This document shows, piece after piece, positions 41,751 to 50,950 of a stretch of 64,000 nucleotides of DNA. Positions within the stretch are counted from its first letter, which is position 1, and each line of letters opens with the position of its first letter. The notes under the pieces were generated by a model. The model saw only the letters and a list, made by a program, of their open reading frames with translations. It had not been told where the DNA came from and did not search any database. The stretch comes from Rhynchopus euleeides (lineage: Eukaryota; Euglenozoa; Diplonemea; Diplonemida; Diplonemidae), in NCBI GenBank assembly GCA_963210315.1, contig OY723249.1:1612569-1676568 (forward strand), written 5' to 3'. Position numbers and translations under genes: made by a program.

Positions 41751-42403
41751 CGGTATGTCACGCTCGGGGGAAACAGGCTCCCTTCTGTCTTTAGCTCTTT
41801 CATACGGCTCCGCAGGGTCTTCAGCATCTCCGGTGGCAGTGACATACCCGTTGTCTTCCCCAGCTGGAAGGGGTCCGACTTCGTGGTGGTCCACACGATG
41901 GTGATCTGGTCTGACTTTGCTTCCGTCTGGATGTCCCGCGTTGACAATCGTTGCACATCCGACGCTCTCGCCGCCCCGTGCCACATCATTGCGACGGCCA
42001 GACGCACCAGCGGCCGCGGTTCCTGAGCCACTGCCTGTGCTGCCTGTTCTTGAGTCGCGGGGTGCGCCTGTTGTGCTGGCTTCAATGCCCCGCTGCGGCA
42101 CAAGCTTCGCTTGAAGTCCCGTAGCACGTGTCCTTCCTGTTCCCACGACTCGAAGCGGCGCAGGCTCGCGATGATGTTGCCCAGGTATTGCAGCGCCGAT
42201 GGGGCGGACAGTCCGTTGAGCCGCAGGTGTGTGATCCACAGGGTGATCCCCTCCTCGTGTCGTAGTGTGCGGCCCTCCCCCCTGCACCACTCCTCTCTGA
42301 ACTCGCGGTACCTCTCGTAGCTCCTGCGCAGAGCCGTCCAGTACGAACTCGACAGTGCGTTCCCCAAAGCCTCCTGCGTGGCCTCCATGATGATCAGCCT
42401 CAT
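41525..42403 (-). CDS. tyrosine recombinase (integrase) of YR retrotransposon
   Basis: 292 aa from ATG 42403; the frame opens at 42517 right after an in-frame stop, so a GTG start there would add 38 residues. The N-terminal helical region (YWTALRRSYERYREF) resembles a core-binding domain. The catalytic set is visible: box I Arg in WHGAARASDVQRL, HSLRRGALHH (His-x-x-Arg), LSRHATPD (second His) and the nucleophile Tyr in VFRYIPA. Predicted to insert a circular cDNA by site-specific strand exchange without target duplication. It lies before the RT gene, the reverse of DIRS order. Confidence 0.9.
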   Translation of the reverse strand: MRLIIMEATQEALGNALSSSYWTALRRSYERYREFREEWCRGEGRTLRHEEGITLWITHLRLNGLSAPSALQYLGNIIASLRRFESWEQEGHVLRDFKRSLCRSGALKPAQQAHPATQEQAAQAVAQEPRPLVRLAVAMMWHGAARASDVQRLSTRDIQTEAKSDQITIVWTTTKSDPFQLGKTTGMSLPPEMLKTLRSRMKELKTEGSLFPPSVTYRCIAAAVKRVDARLTPHSLRRGALHHLARNGVPVEKLMMLSRHATPDAVFRYIPAATTQRVADTAALSKELAKNA

Positions 42404-42495
42404 CTCGCTCGACAGTGGTTGTTGCTTGATGCGGGGGCGGCCCTTGTTGGTTTGCTTCTTTTCTTTCAGGATGAACTCGTATGGGGATGGTGTGG

Positions 42496-42604
42496 GCGTT
42501 GACGCTTCCACACACACTTACAAACCCACTTGCCTGATGAAGGGGGTGGTGTGTAGAGCACGTTTGGCAGAGCTGAATGACACTTTCCGCGCGAAAGTCG
42601 TGTG
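42496..42604 (+). repeat. split direct repeat B2
   Basis: Second copy of B1 at the transcriptional 5' side of the element; the recombinase ORF begins within or just after it. Confidence 0.92.
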
Positions 42605-43135
42605 AGTAAAAAAAAATTATCCAAGAAACATAGTGAGGTTGGTTCTGAACGAAAAAGAAGTACCAATGTGACAAGGTTGTGTGTGGGTTCCGCAAAGCTA
42701 TTCTGCGGAGGATGTCTGTGACGATCACATCAAGAGTGCCTACATTCACAAACCCGCAGAGGTGACAACTCACCGACTCGGATCCAGATGTACAGGCACG
42801 CTATCTTGGTACGATCCCCACTGGGGCATGCCCTCACCGAGTGTAAGTTCCGCAAGATACAGCTAAATCCCGGCGCATAAGTGTTTATGCTCACAGAAGT
42901 CAAGTCGAAATGGATAAAAGGGGGGTTTTGGCGTATTTCGACCTACACAAGGTGACCAGAAGGTGGTGCAGACGTAAAAAATCCCGCACCTGGCGTGGGT
43001 ACAGGCCGTATCTATCACGTCTGGCACTAGACTCTGCGGTTGTTATTATGTCACAACAAAAATGATCAAGAAAAACAGATAATCAGCAGCACCCAAGATA
43101 CCCAACAAGACGACCTGCAATCATTCCCCGCGTTT
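42605..43135. other. no gene seen; right flank of YR retrotransposon
   Basis: Unremarkable AT-richer sequence between the B2 repeat and the first unit of the cassette array. Confidence 0.45.
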
Positions 43136-43800
43136 AATTCATTAAAGATTTATCTTTAATGTTTTTACTGTACCCCCGCTCGCGGGCCCTCCCCCCCCCA
43201 CCGATCGGAATTGATCCCTCCTGCTTGCCTACGTTACATAGGGGGTCTCCATTGGTACTCTGCTGGGGTAGCATGAAAAATGTGATTTGCTATTTTAAAA
43301 CGCTTGGTACGGACATGTGGAGTGTAGGGGATCGCCTGTTTTTGGACATCTGAGTTCACGGTGACCATTCTCCATCCAACTAAAAGTCCTAGTAATTGTT
43401 AAAATGGCAAACAGAAAAACCGGTTTTTTTGGTCGTTTTTGGCCTTTTCGCTGGTTGGGGGGTCAAAACCGCCCGGCCCCGGGAGGTCCCTGGAGGTCGG
43501 GTCTGGCCCCAGATTCTCGGTTTTTGGGTCCAATAATCCGACTTCTGCTAAGGGGACCTTTTCGATTTTTTTGCGCTAACCAGGCTCCTGGTCTCTAGCA
43601 AAGAAGACTGTTGGCAGCGCATGTGTTCACCCATGTACCCCACAGGTAACGAACCAGCGCACAAACAAAGTCCTATTTTTCACTTTTGAGCCCGTTTTCG
43701 AAGGAATTCTTGGGTTTTGAGCTTGTTTTGGGCAATTAAACGCGTCACTCAGTTTTCTGCCTGGGCAGCCTGGTCAGATCTTTAATGGGCGGAGATCCAG
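43136..43800 (+). repeat. cassette-array repeat unit 1
   Basis: Starts AATTCATTAAAGATTTATC and ends ATCTTTAATGGGCGGAGATCC. The middle has GTTCACGGTGACCATTCT and TGTTAAAATGGCAAACAGAA, shared with units 2 and 3. A segment at about 43450-43770 is extra compared with the other units. Confidence 0.8.
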
Positions 43801-45559
43801 CTGCACTCAGAGGCGTGCTGCACCGATAGGTGTCCTGTACTGACAGGCGTGCTGCACCGACAGGTGTGCTGCACCGATAGGTGTCCTGCACCGAGAGGTG
43901 TGCTGTACTGATAGGCGTGCTGCACCGATAGGTGTGCTGTACTGACAGGCGTGCTGCACCGATAGGTGTCCTGTACTGATAGGCGTGCTGCACCGATAGG
44001 TGTCCTGTACTGATAGGCGTGCTGCACCGATAGGTGTCCTGTACTGACAGGCGTGCCGCACCGACAGGTGTGCCGCACCGATAGGTGTCCTGCACCGATA
44101 GGTGTGCTGTACTGGTAGGCGTGCTGCACCGACAGGTGTGCTGTACTGGTAGGCGTGCTGCACCGATAGGTGTGCTGTACTGACAGGCGTGCTGCACCGG
44201 TAGGTGTGCTGTACTGACAGGCGTGCTGCACCGACAGGTGTCCTGCACCGATAGGTGTGCTGTACTGCTAGGCGTGCTGCACCGACAGGTGTCCTGCACC
44301 GATCGGTGTCCTGTACTGATAGGCGTGTTGCACCGATAGGCGTGCTGCACCGACAGGTGTGCTGTACTGACAGGCGTGCCGCACCGACAGGTGTGCCGCA
44401 CCGATAGGTGTCCTGCACTGATAGGTGTGCTGTACTGCTAGGCGTGCTGCACCGATAGGTGTCCTGTACTGATAGGCGTGCTGCACCGACAGGTGTGCTG
44501 TACTGATAGGCGTGCTGCACCGGTAGGTGTGCTGTACTGATAGGCGTGCTGCACCGACAGGTGTCCTGTACTGATAGGCGTGCTGCACCGATAGGTGTCC
44601 TGTACTGACAGGCGTGCCGCACCGACAGGTGTGCTGCACCGATAGGTGTGCTGTACTGCTAGGCGTGCTGCACCGACAGGTGTCCTGCACCGATCGGTGT
44701 CCTGTACTGATAGGCGTGTTGCACCGGTAGGTGTGCTATACTGATAGGCGTGCTGCACCGATAGGTGTCCTGCACCGATAGGTGTGCTGTACTGCTAGGC
44801 GTGCTGCACCGACAGGTGTCCTGCACCGATAGGTGTCCTGTACTGATAGGCGTGCTGCACCGACAGGTGTCCTGCACCGATAGGTGTCCTGTACTGATAG
44901 GCGTGTTGCACCGATAGGCGTGCTGCACCGACAGGTGTCCTGTACTGACAGGCGTGCTGCACCGATAGGTGTCCTGCACCGATAGGTGTGCTGTACTGGT
45001 AGGCGTGCTGCACCGACAGGTGTGCTGTACTGATAGGCGTGCTGCACCGACAGGTGTCCTGCACCGATAGGTGTCCTGTACTGATAGGCGTGTTGCACCG
45101 ATAGGCGTGCTGCACCGACAGGTGTCCTGTACTGACAGGCGTGCTGCACCGATAGGTGTCCTGTACTGATAGGCGTGTTGCACCGACAGATGTCCTGTAC
45201 TGACAGGCGTGCTGCACCGATAGGTGTCCTGTACTGACAGGCGTGCCGCACCGACAGGTGTGCCGCACCGATAGGTGTCCTGCACCGGTAGGTGTGCTGT
45301 ACTGCTAGGCGTGCTGCACCGACAGGTGTCCTGCACCGATAGGTGTCCTGTACTGATAGGCGTGCTGCACCGACAGGTGTGCTGTACTGACAGGCGTGCT
45401 GCACCGATAGGTGTCCTGCACCGATAGGTGTGCTGTACTGATAGGCGTGTTGCACCGACAGGTGTCCTGCACCGATAGGTGTGCTGTACTGATAGGAGTG
45501 CTGTACCGACACTGTCCTCTTGTACTGAGAGGCGTGCTGCACCGATAGGTGTCCTGTCC
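43801..45559 (+). repeat. 17-bp minisatellite, about 100 copies (cassette 1)
   Basis: Alternating 17-mers GTGCTGTACTGACAGGC and GTGCTGCACCGATAGGT and close variants. The minus strand contains no stops for hundreds of bases in all three frames because neither unit's complement makes a stop. The resulting long ORFs (for example 44659-45612) repeat every 17 residues (GTPxxxARLSVQDT type). They are most simply satellite artefacts. Confidence 0.92.
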
Positions 45560-45976
45560 GACGTGGAGCGAGGGGGGGGGAAATCTTTAATGACCTTCAC
45601 AAAAAAATTCATTCAAGATTTATCTTTAATGTTTTTACTGTCACCCCGCTACCGTGCCCGCCACCCCCCCCCCCCCCCCCCCCCCACTCCGTCCCCTGCT
45701 GCTTCCACCGTTACCTGCTGCTTAGGGGGGGGGGTCCATTGGGTACTCTGGTAGGGTGGTGCGTAAAATGTGGTTTGCTATTTTAAAATCGTTGAAACGG
45801 ACATGTGGAGTGCAGGGTGGCATGTTTCGTGACATCTGAGTTCACGGTGACCATTCTTCATCCAACTAAAAATCATTTTAATTGTTAAAATGGCAAACAG
45901 AAAACCCGGTTTTTTTGGTCATTTTTGGCCTTTTGGCTGGTTGGCGAGGATCTTTAATGGGCGGAGATCCGGCTGC
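45560..45976 (+). repeat. cassette-array repeat unit 2
   Basis: Begins GACGTGGAGCGAGGGGGG AA, continues AATCTTTAATGACCTTCAC, a long C-run at 45666-45685, CCTGCTGCTTCCACCGTTAC, and ends with ATCTTTAATGGGCGGAGATC. The most complete unit. Confidence 0.85.
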
Positions 45977-46252
45977 ACGTGGTGCCGGCTTGGAAGTTGG
46001 TTCGTAGTTTTGACCACCAATGCCTAATGTGTTGGCAGTCTTGTTTGACTGGTGCTTGCAGTACGCGGTGGCGGGCGGACCGGGCCGGAGGGGGCGCGAA
46101 GCGCCCCCGTCCGCGCGAAGCGCGGCCGGCCCGGTCCGCCCGCCACCGCGTACTGCAAGCACCAGTCAAACACGGCCGCCGCAGAGATGCAACAAAAAGC
46201 TTCCGTCGAGGTACCACCAGCGAGCTTGGCTCCGGCTTCATCAATGGTGACC
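45977..46252 (+). other. cassette 2: unique segment containing a T-shaped hairpin
   Basis: Not similar to cassettes 1 or 3 except for GCGCGAAGCGC words. Bracketed by the same unit ends as the minisatellite. About half of it is the hairpin at 46043-46171. Confidence 0.75.
46043..46171. repeat. T-shaped three-way hairpin (ITR-like secondary structure)
   Basis: Outer stem: 46043-46088 pairs perfectly with 46126-46171 (46 bp). Inside it are two separate perfect hairpins: 46090-46108 (8-bp stem, GAA loop) and 46111-46125 (6-bp stem, GAA loop), with one and two unpaired bases between. This is the layout of a terminal hairpin with two cross-arms. The GCGAAGC loops are known to form unusually stable DNA mini-hairpins. 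No associated replication gene is visible. Confidence 0.9.
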
Positions 46253-46360
46253 GACGTGGAGCGAGGGGGGGGGGGAAATCTTTAATGACCTTCACAAAAA
46301 ATTCATTAAAGATTTATCTTTAATGTTTTTACTGTCACCCCGCTTCCGAAGCCACCCCCC
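46253..46360 (+). repeat. cassette-array repeat unit 3, left part
   Basis: GACGTGGAGCGAGGGGGGGG and AATCTTTAATGACCTTCAC as in unit 2; cut at its C-run by the inserted foldback elements. It resumes at 48704. Confidence 0.8.
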
Positions 46361-47560
46361 CCCCCCTAGGCATACTTGTCCCCCCATATGGGGAACCCCC
46401 TAAATCTGGGGGAAATATGGGGGGTCGCAAAACCCCGCCCCCATATGGGGAAAAAGGCTGAAAATATGGGGAAAAACCGGTAAAATATGGGGGAATATGG
46501 GGGAAATATGGGGCCCATATGGGGGGATATGGGGGTATTCGTGCTGCAACGGGAGAACATCAAACCACTCATGCACACACACACACGAAGTGCGCGTCGA
46601 AACCGGCATCATGCCTTGTTGGGGATCCTCCAGAAGTCCGATCCTGGGGGGTGCGCGCTCGTTCAGGTGTGGCCAGGTCTGGCCCCCCCCTGGAAGATCC
46701 CCCAGGTGGGTCGCACCGACCTCCTGTTCCTCTCCTGCGCCGATACAGCGGCAGCGGAGGGCGAACGCTTCCCGGTTTGGCGGGGCACCGCAGTGACAGC
46801 GGCAGCGGTGGTGGACACATACGCACAGACACACAGAGCGCGTTCAGGGTTAACAGCTCCTCACAACACACACTCTTGTGTTTTTAAGTCCTGTCTGGCA
46901 CGTCACTCTCACACTCGCTGTCCTCCTCCTCTGGTGTGTTTGCGATTGCGAACTGCCCCCTGGGATCCTTATTAGACAAGGGAATTCACAAGCAGTGCAT
47001 TCTGGGGTGTCAGGCGCTTCCGCCACTTTTGACCGCTCCGAGCGCCGAAAAGTCGGAGTCGACGCTCGTCACCAGGCAGTGCTTGACATGTTCAAGCTGC
47101 ATCTGCCGGGTGGAATGAGACCTGTGAAGGCCAGTACAAGGACTGGCTGCAGGACGCAACTGTTCTGCCAGCAAAGACAGGACTACTGGACAGCATGCTC
47201 TGATGACCGCTACTCAGACTTGAAGAAAGTGGCGGTCGGCGCTCTCACAGCACCTTTTGTGGTCTGACTCGAGCACTTCAGCCGAGCGTTTCCTCTCCGC
47301 AGAAAGCGACGATGCGAGATGGCTCTGCAAGGTGCTAGACGTCTCCTGTCAGTCGCTGACTTCACACCCTGTGAAAAGCAGAACGAAGAGAACTGTTTGT
47401 TGACTGCTTCCACCTGAGGAACCCCTGGGTTTTCCCCCATATATCCCCCATATGGGGGAAATATGGGGGAACAGGACTTGAAAAACCCCCCATATTCCCC
47501 CCATATTTCCCCCATATTTTTGGCCTTCCCCATATGGGGGTACAAGTATGCCTAGGGGGG
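46361..47560. mobile_element. foldback element A with CATATGGGG subterminal repeats
   Basis: Terminal inverted repeats CCCCCCTAGGCATACTTGT and ACAAGTATGCCTAGGGGGG. Inside each end are many ATATGGGG / AAATATGGGGG repeats (46387-46535; inverse CCCCATAT at 47437-47535). The interior (46540-47430) has no recognisable transposase; an ORF at 46878-47267 matches nothing I know. Near 47385-47405 is a vestige of the YR-element core. Confidence 0.8.
47385..47405 (+). other. vestigial YR-element core
   Basis: GAACGAAGAGAACTGTTTG then TTGACTGCTTCCACC closely resembles the A repeat/core of the kinase-intron element (GAACGAAGAAAAATG, TTGACCGCTTCCACC). No second copy nearby. Confidence 0.45.
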
Positions 47561-48703
47561 GTCAAATGGGGGTGACAAACACGATTTTTCAAAAAACCGG
47601 CGCAGAGGCCCCAAAGCCCCCGTAAACCCTCCAAACCCCCCCAGATCGGTCCGGAAACCCATCGAACCCCACTTTTCCACCATTCCGGGCACCTCAGGTG
47701 CCCGAATTGGGGTACCTAAATTTTGTGCCACCGTTTGGTACCGTACAGTGCCACTGTGTGGGAGGTTGGAAAAGAAAATGCCCCAACACACCACATCTGA
47801 GGGTTGCAATGCATGTTGCTTGCCAACCACGTCATCCGGTGGGTGTCAGGCGCTATGTAGGTGGCATTAGCCAGGTCTTCGATGTGTTCTGGCTTGTATA
47901 TATACCTCCCTGCCTGCGGCACAGGCACTGCCTTTGTCCCCCACACCAGCCACAGAGAGCGTATTGTACTCGGTCCACGGTTGCTGATTCATTGTGATGC
48001 GTTGTATCCTCGAGTGAACGTCACACACTAGTGGCACCACCACCCGCCATCCGAGAGCTGTATTGACTTTGCGCGCTTCCGTTGTATTCACCTCGCCACG
48101 CATATTGCACCGTTCAGTACCAGTGCTCTTGGGCCAGGCAAAGTAGACCGCAGCAACTACCAATTCTGGCACAATGGGTACCACGACAGCGCACTTCATG
48201 TGTTCCCGGAATGTACAGCTCGTGTTGCAACAGTCGTTGTCAACACATCCCGGTTGTGGAGCACTGCTGCACAGGAATCACACGACCATCTGGACTGTTC
48301 CGTACCTACAGGCAGCCTCCCGGTGCATGGTGGCAGGGAGGTATATATACAAGCCAGAACACATCGAAGACCTGGCTAATGCCACCTACATAGCGCCTGA
48401 CACCCACCGGATGACGTGGTTGGCAAGCAACATGCATTGCAACCCTCAGATGTGGTGTGTTGGGGCATTTTCTTTTCCAACCTCCCACACAGTGGCACTG
48501 TACGGTACCAAACGGTGGCACAAAATTTAGGTACCCCAATTCGGGCACCTGAGGTGCCCGGAATGGTGGAAAAGTGGGGTTCGATGGGTTTCCGGACCGA
48601 TCTGGGGGGGTTTGGAGGGTTTACGGGGGCTTTGGGGCCTCTGCGCCGGTTTTTTGAAAAATCGTGTTTGTCCACGTAAAAGGGTGGCATTTGACCCCCC
48701 CTA
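47553..48703. mobile_element. foldback element B, ~365-bp inverted arms
   Basis: Arms 47553-47914 and 48332-48703 are inverted copies (outer end TAGGGGGGGTCAAATG; inner end TATATATACCTCCCTGCC) around a loop of about 417 bp. It abuts element A through the shared CCTAGGGGGGG tract. The loop has short ORFs on both strands without known motifs. Confidence 0.85.
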
Positions 48704-49005
48704 CCCCCCCCCCCCTCCCGCACCCCGTCCCCTGCTGCTTCCACCGTTACCTGCGGCTTAGGGGGGGGTCCACTGGGTACTCTGGTAGGGTGGTGCGTAA
48801 AATGTGGTTTGCTATTTTAAAATCGTTGAAACGGACATGTCTAGGGTATAGGATGGCATGTTTTTGGACATCTGAGTTCACGGTGACCATTCTTCATCCA
48901 ACTAAAAATCATTTTAATTGTTAAAATGGCAAACACAAAAACCGGTTTTTTGGTCATTTTTGGCCGTTTGGCTGATTGGCGAGGATCTTTAATGGCGGGG
49001 GAATC
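48704..49005 (+). repeat. cassette-array repeat unit 3, right part
   Basis: Resumes in the C-run, then CCTGCTGCTTCCACCGTTAC, GTTCACGGTGACCATTCTTC and TGTTAAAATGGCAAACA, ending GATCTTTAATGGCGGGGGAA. Confidence 0.8.
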
Positions 49006-49044
49006 CGGACTCCGGACGCGCGAAGCGCGGGGTGGGGGCGGTGG
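49006..49044 (+). other. cassette 3: short segment with GAA hairpin
   Basis: Contains the perfect hairpin CGCGC-GAA-GCGCG at 49017-49029, the same sequence as the smaller arm of the T-shaped structure in cassette 2, followed by a G-rich run. Confidence 0.7.
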
Positions 49045-49085
49045 GGGGGGGGGGAATCTTTAATGACCGTTCCTAAATTTTTATG
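49045..49085 (+). repeat. cassette-array repeat unit 4, truncated start
   Basis: GGGGGGGGAATCTTTAATGACC as at the start of units 2 and 3, then divergence. Confidence 0.65.
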
Positions 49086-50064
49086 GCAAGCAGCTTGCCC
49101 GTACTCCTGCTCCGCCCACCCCCGCCCCTTTTGCTACCTCCTGGCAGATGCGTGGTGCCGGCATTCCCCAAATGAACCCCTCCCTTCACGGGAAGGGAGG
49201 GGGGCGTGGAACGAGAATGCGCCTCCACATTCCCCAACCGTCTCGTCTTTATCTTCTCTCTATCTACAGTGTGGTTCATCTCCAACAAGCACAAAAATCG
49301 GAACGGCAAAAAAAATTGGAAAAAGGGGGTTCTCCCGCCTGCCCCTGAATCAAATCACAGAAAATTACGAAAGCAAAAAAGAGCCTGTCAACGCTACGCC
49401 CACGTAGTATAGGGATGGGTGCCGGGCATATGGTGGGGTGATAAAAAGGGGTGTAATAAAGGACGTTGCGTGTATTGAGAACGAATCTCACTGGTCTTAT
49501 TTCGAAGTCAGCAACCAGGCATCAGGGTGTTACCGGCTTGGTTGGTACTTTACACATCAGCGGCAGAATATCGGCAAAATATACGAAGAGGCATCACAGT
49601 TGTGTTGTGAATGGGGCGTCCTGCTAACACAGAATGCCCCACTGTCTGGCAGACGTAAAGAAGTGTTTGCATGTGCCTCGTTTCCTGTGCTGTTTTCGAC
49701 GAAGACACACACTTAATCCTGGAAAGCCTTGTGGTTATCTCGTACAGTTGGGGGATGTCTAACCGGATGTGGCACAGCGAAATGAGCTGAAGAAACCTGC
49801 GCCCCTGCATAATTTCTGCGCGCTCCATGTTTCTACCAAGAAGTTCTTGGCAGCACAGTTTGGCTGGAGCTGAACCTTCGATTGGGACCTTGTTCTGCGT
49901 GCTGGTGGGAGACTTGCCGGTGCATACACCCCCCCCGTGTTTGTATTCAGGCCAGCACACCCGCGCCCGGCTGCTTTCCGCAGAAGCAAACCATCCCGAA
50001 CCCAAGGAACCCCCCTCCCTCCACTGAACGCACCCGGTCATACCCGTTACCCGTTCACCGGCAC
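49086..50064. other. no gene seen
   Basis: Short ORFs only. GTGGTGCCGGC at about 49151 echoes the start of cassette 2. Confidence 0.45.
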
Positions 50065-50220
50065 TGATAGAAGTTACGAGTGTGGCGAAGTCGTGGACTC
50101 ATCTGGCCCAATCTTTAAGACGAGCATCCATGCCACTTCACAGGGACTCAATACCGCCTTGAGATCATGTGTGTTGTGCTCAACGAAGTCGTTCAGTGCT
50201 GTTTTTACAGTTGCTGGATT
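50065..50220 (+). repeat. degenerate copy of GAAATCGTAC-family repeat
   Basis: TTACGAGTGTGGCGAAGTCG then CATGCCACTTCACAGGGACTC, CCTTGAGATCATGTGTG and CAGTTGCTGGAT follow the order of the 37932-38137 copy. Terminal repeats are lost. Confidence 0.6.
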
Positions 50221-50515
50221 ATTGTGTTGTGGTGTGGCAACAGCTGATACGGCACAAACTCGAGGGCAGGAAAATTTAAACATCAAGAATGCCACAGTCG
50301 TGCGTTTGGGCTGAGGTAATAGGCCAAGGAATGAACCTGCCGTTAAACAATATACAGATGATCAATGGTTCGTATATGTACCTTGCGTTGCACATCCTCT
50401 CATGCAGCTGGGCAAGGTTGTACAACCATGCAAGTCAATGGGGTAACAACTGGCGTTAGCTCATGTTAATGCAACATTCATGTAGCCGTGTCTGGCGGAG
50501 TGGCATGATTCGTTT

Positions 50516-50580
50516 TACGAGTTAGGAGCGACGAAGCGGAGAGAAGTCGCGAACTAACGAAGGAAATCGTACGACTGAAG
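50516..50580 (+). repeat. 5' fragment of GAAATCGTAC-family repeat
   Basis: TTACGAGTTAGGAGCGACG, AAGTCGCGAACTAACGAAGG, then AAATCGTACGACTGAAG; the rest is absent. Confidence 0.7.
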
Positions 50581-50950
50581 AGTAATCATGGCAAGCCGCC
50601 AGGGCACCTATGCGCGATGCAAGGCACCGCGTTAAGGTTAACCGCAAAGATGATACTATGTAAGGGCACACAAGTTCGCTTGTGACCAGAGCTGGCCTCA
50701 GAGAGCCTGTGTTTCCGCGATTCTTTTCTTTTAACCCAAAAGGAGGTAGATCCGCCAGCCTGCAATGAGGGGTCTTCATGCTATCCCCGTGACGATGCGC
50801 CGCCCCACCCACCCCTATCCCTCATAGCGCCTGCACTGAACCCGGCACGCCACCGACGTCATTGCACCCTCTCAAATTGCACCACCACCACCACCCACAT
50901 GACCCACCCCTTTGCAGGATACACACACTATTAAGCGCCAAGCCCCCCAG
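50581..50950 (+). other. upstream region of the 50.95 kb gene
   Basis: C-rich with a CCACCA run (50881-50895). An acceptor-like CTTTGCAG ends at 50917 in frame with the gene, so an undetected 5' exon may exist here. Confidence 0.5.

Larger units (their letters stand above)
39284..42604 (-). mobile_element. YR retrotransposon with recombinase upstream of RT-RNase H (VIPER/TATE-like order)
   Basis: Split direct repeats A1 39284-39357, B1 39340-39448, A2 39452-39525 and B2 42496-42604 enclose two minus-strand genes. In transcription order: tyrosine recombinase, then RT-RNase H. DIRS and Ngaro elements carry YR last; VIPER and TATE of trypanosomatids are described with YR before RT. Repeat copies look identical by eye and both ORFs are unbroken, suggesting recent insertion. 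Total 3321 bp. Confidence 0.9.

Noticed and set aside
41751..42773. N-terminal extension of the RT frame to a GTG at 42773
   Set aside because: It overlaps the recombinase gene in another frame and continues past repeat B2 outside the element, so it is not part of the RT protein.
43801..45559. CRISPR array
   Set aside because: Units are contiguous 17-mers without unique spacers, in a eukaryotic context and with no cas genes.
44659..45612. Repeat-protein genes in the 17-bp minisatellite
   Set aside because: All three minus frames are open equally because of the unit sequence; no start context, no unique ends.
48174..48530. ORF in foldback element B as a transposase
   Set aside because: Half of it lies in the inverted arm, so it is mirrored; no DDE or other catalytic pattern seen.
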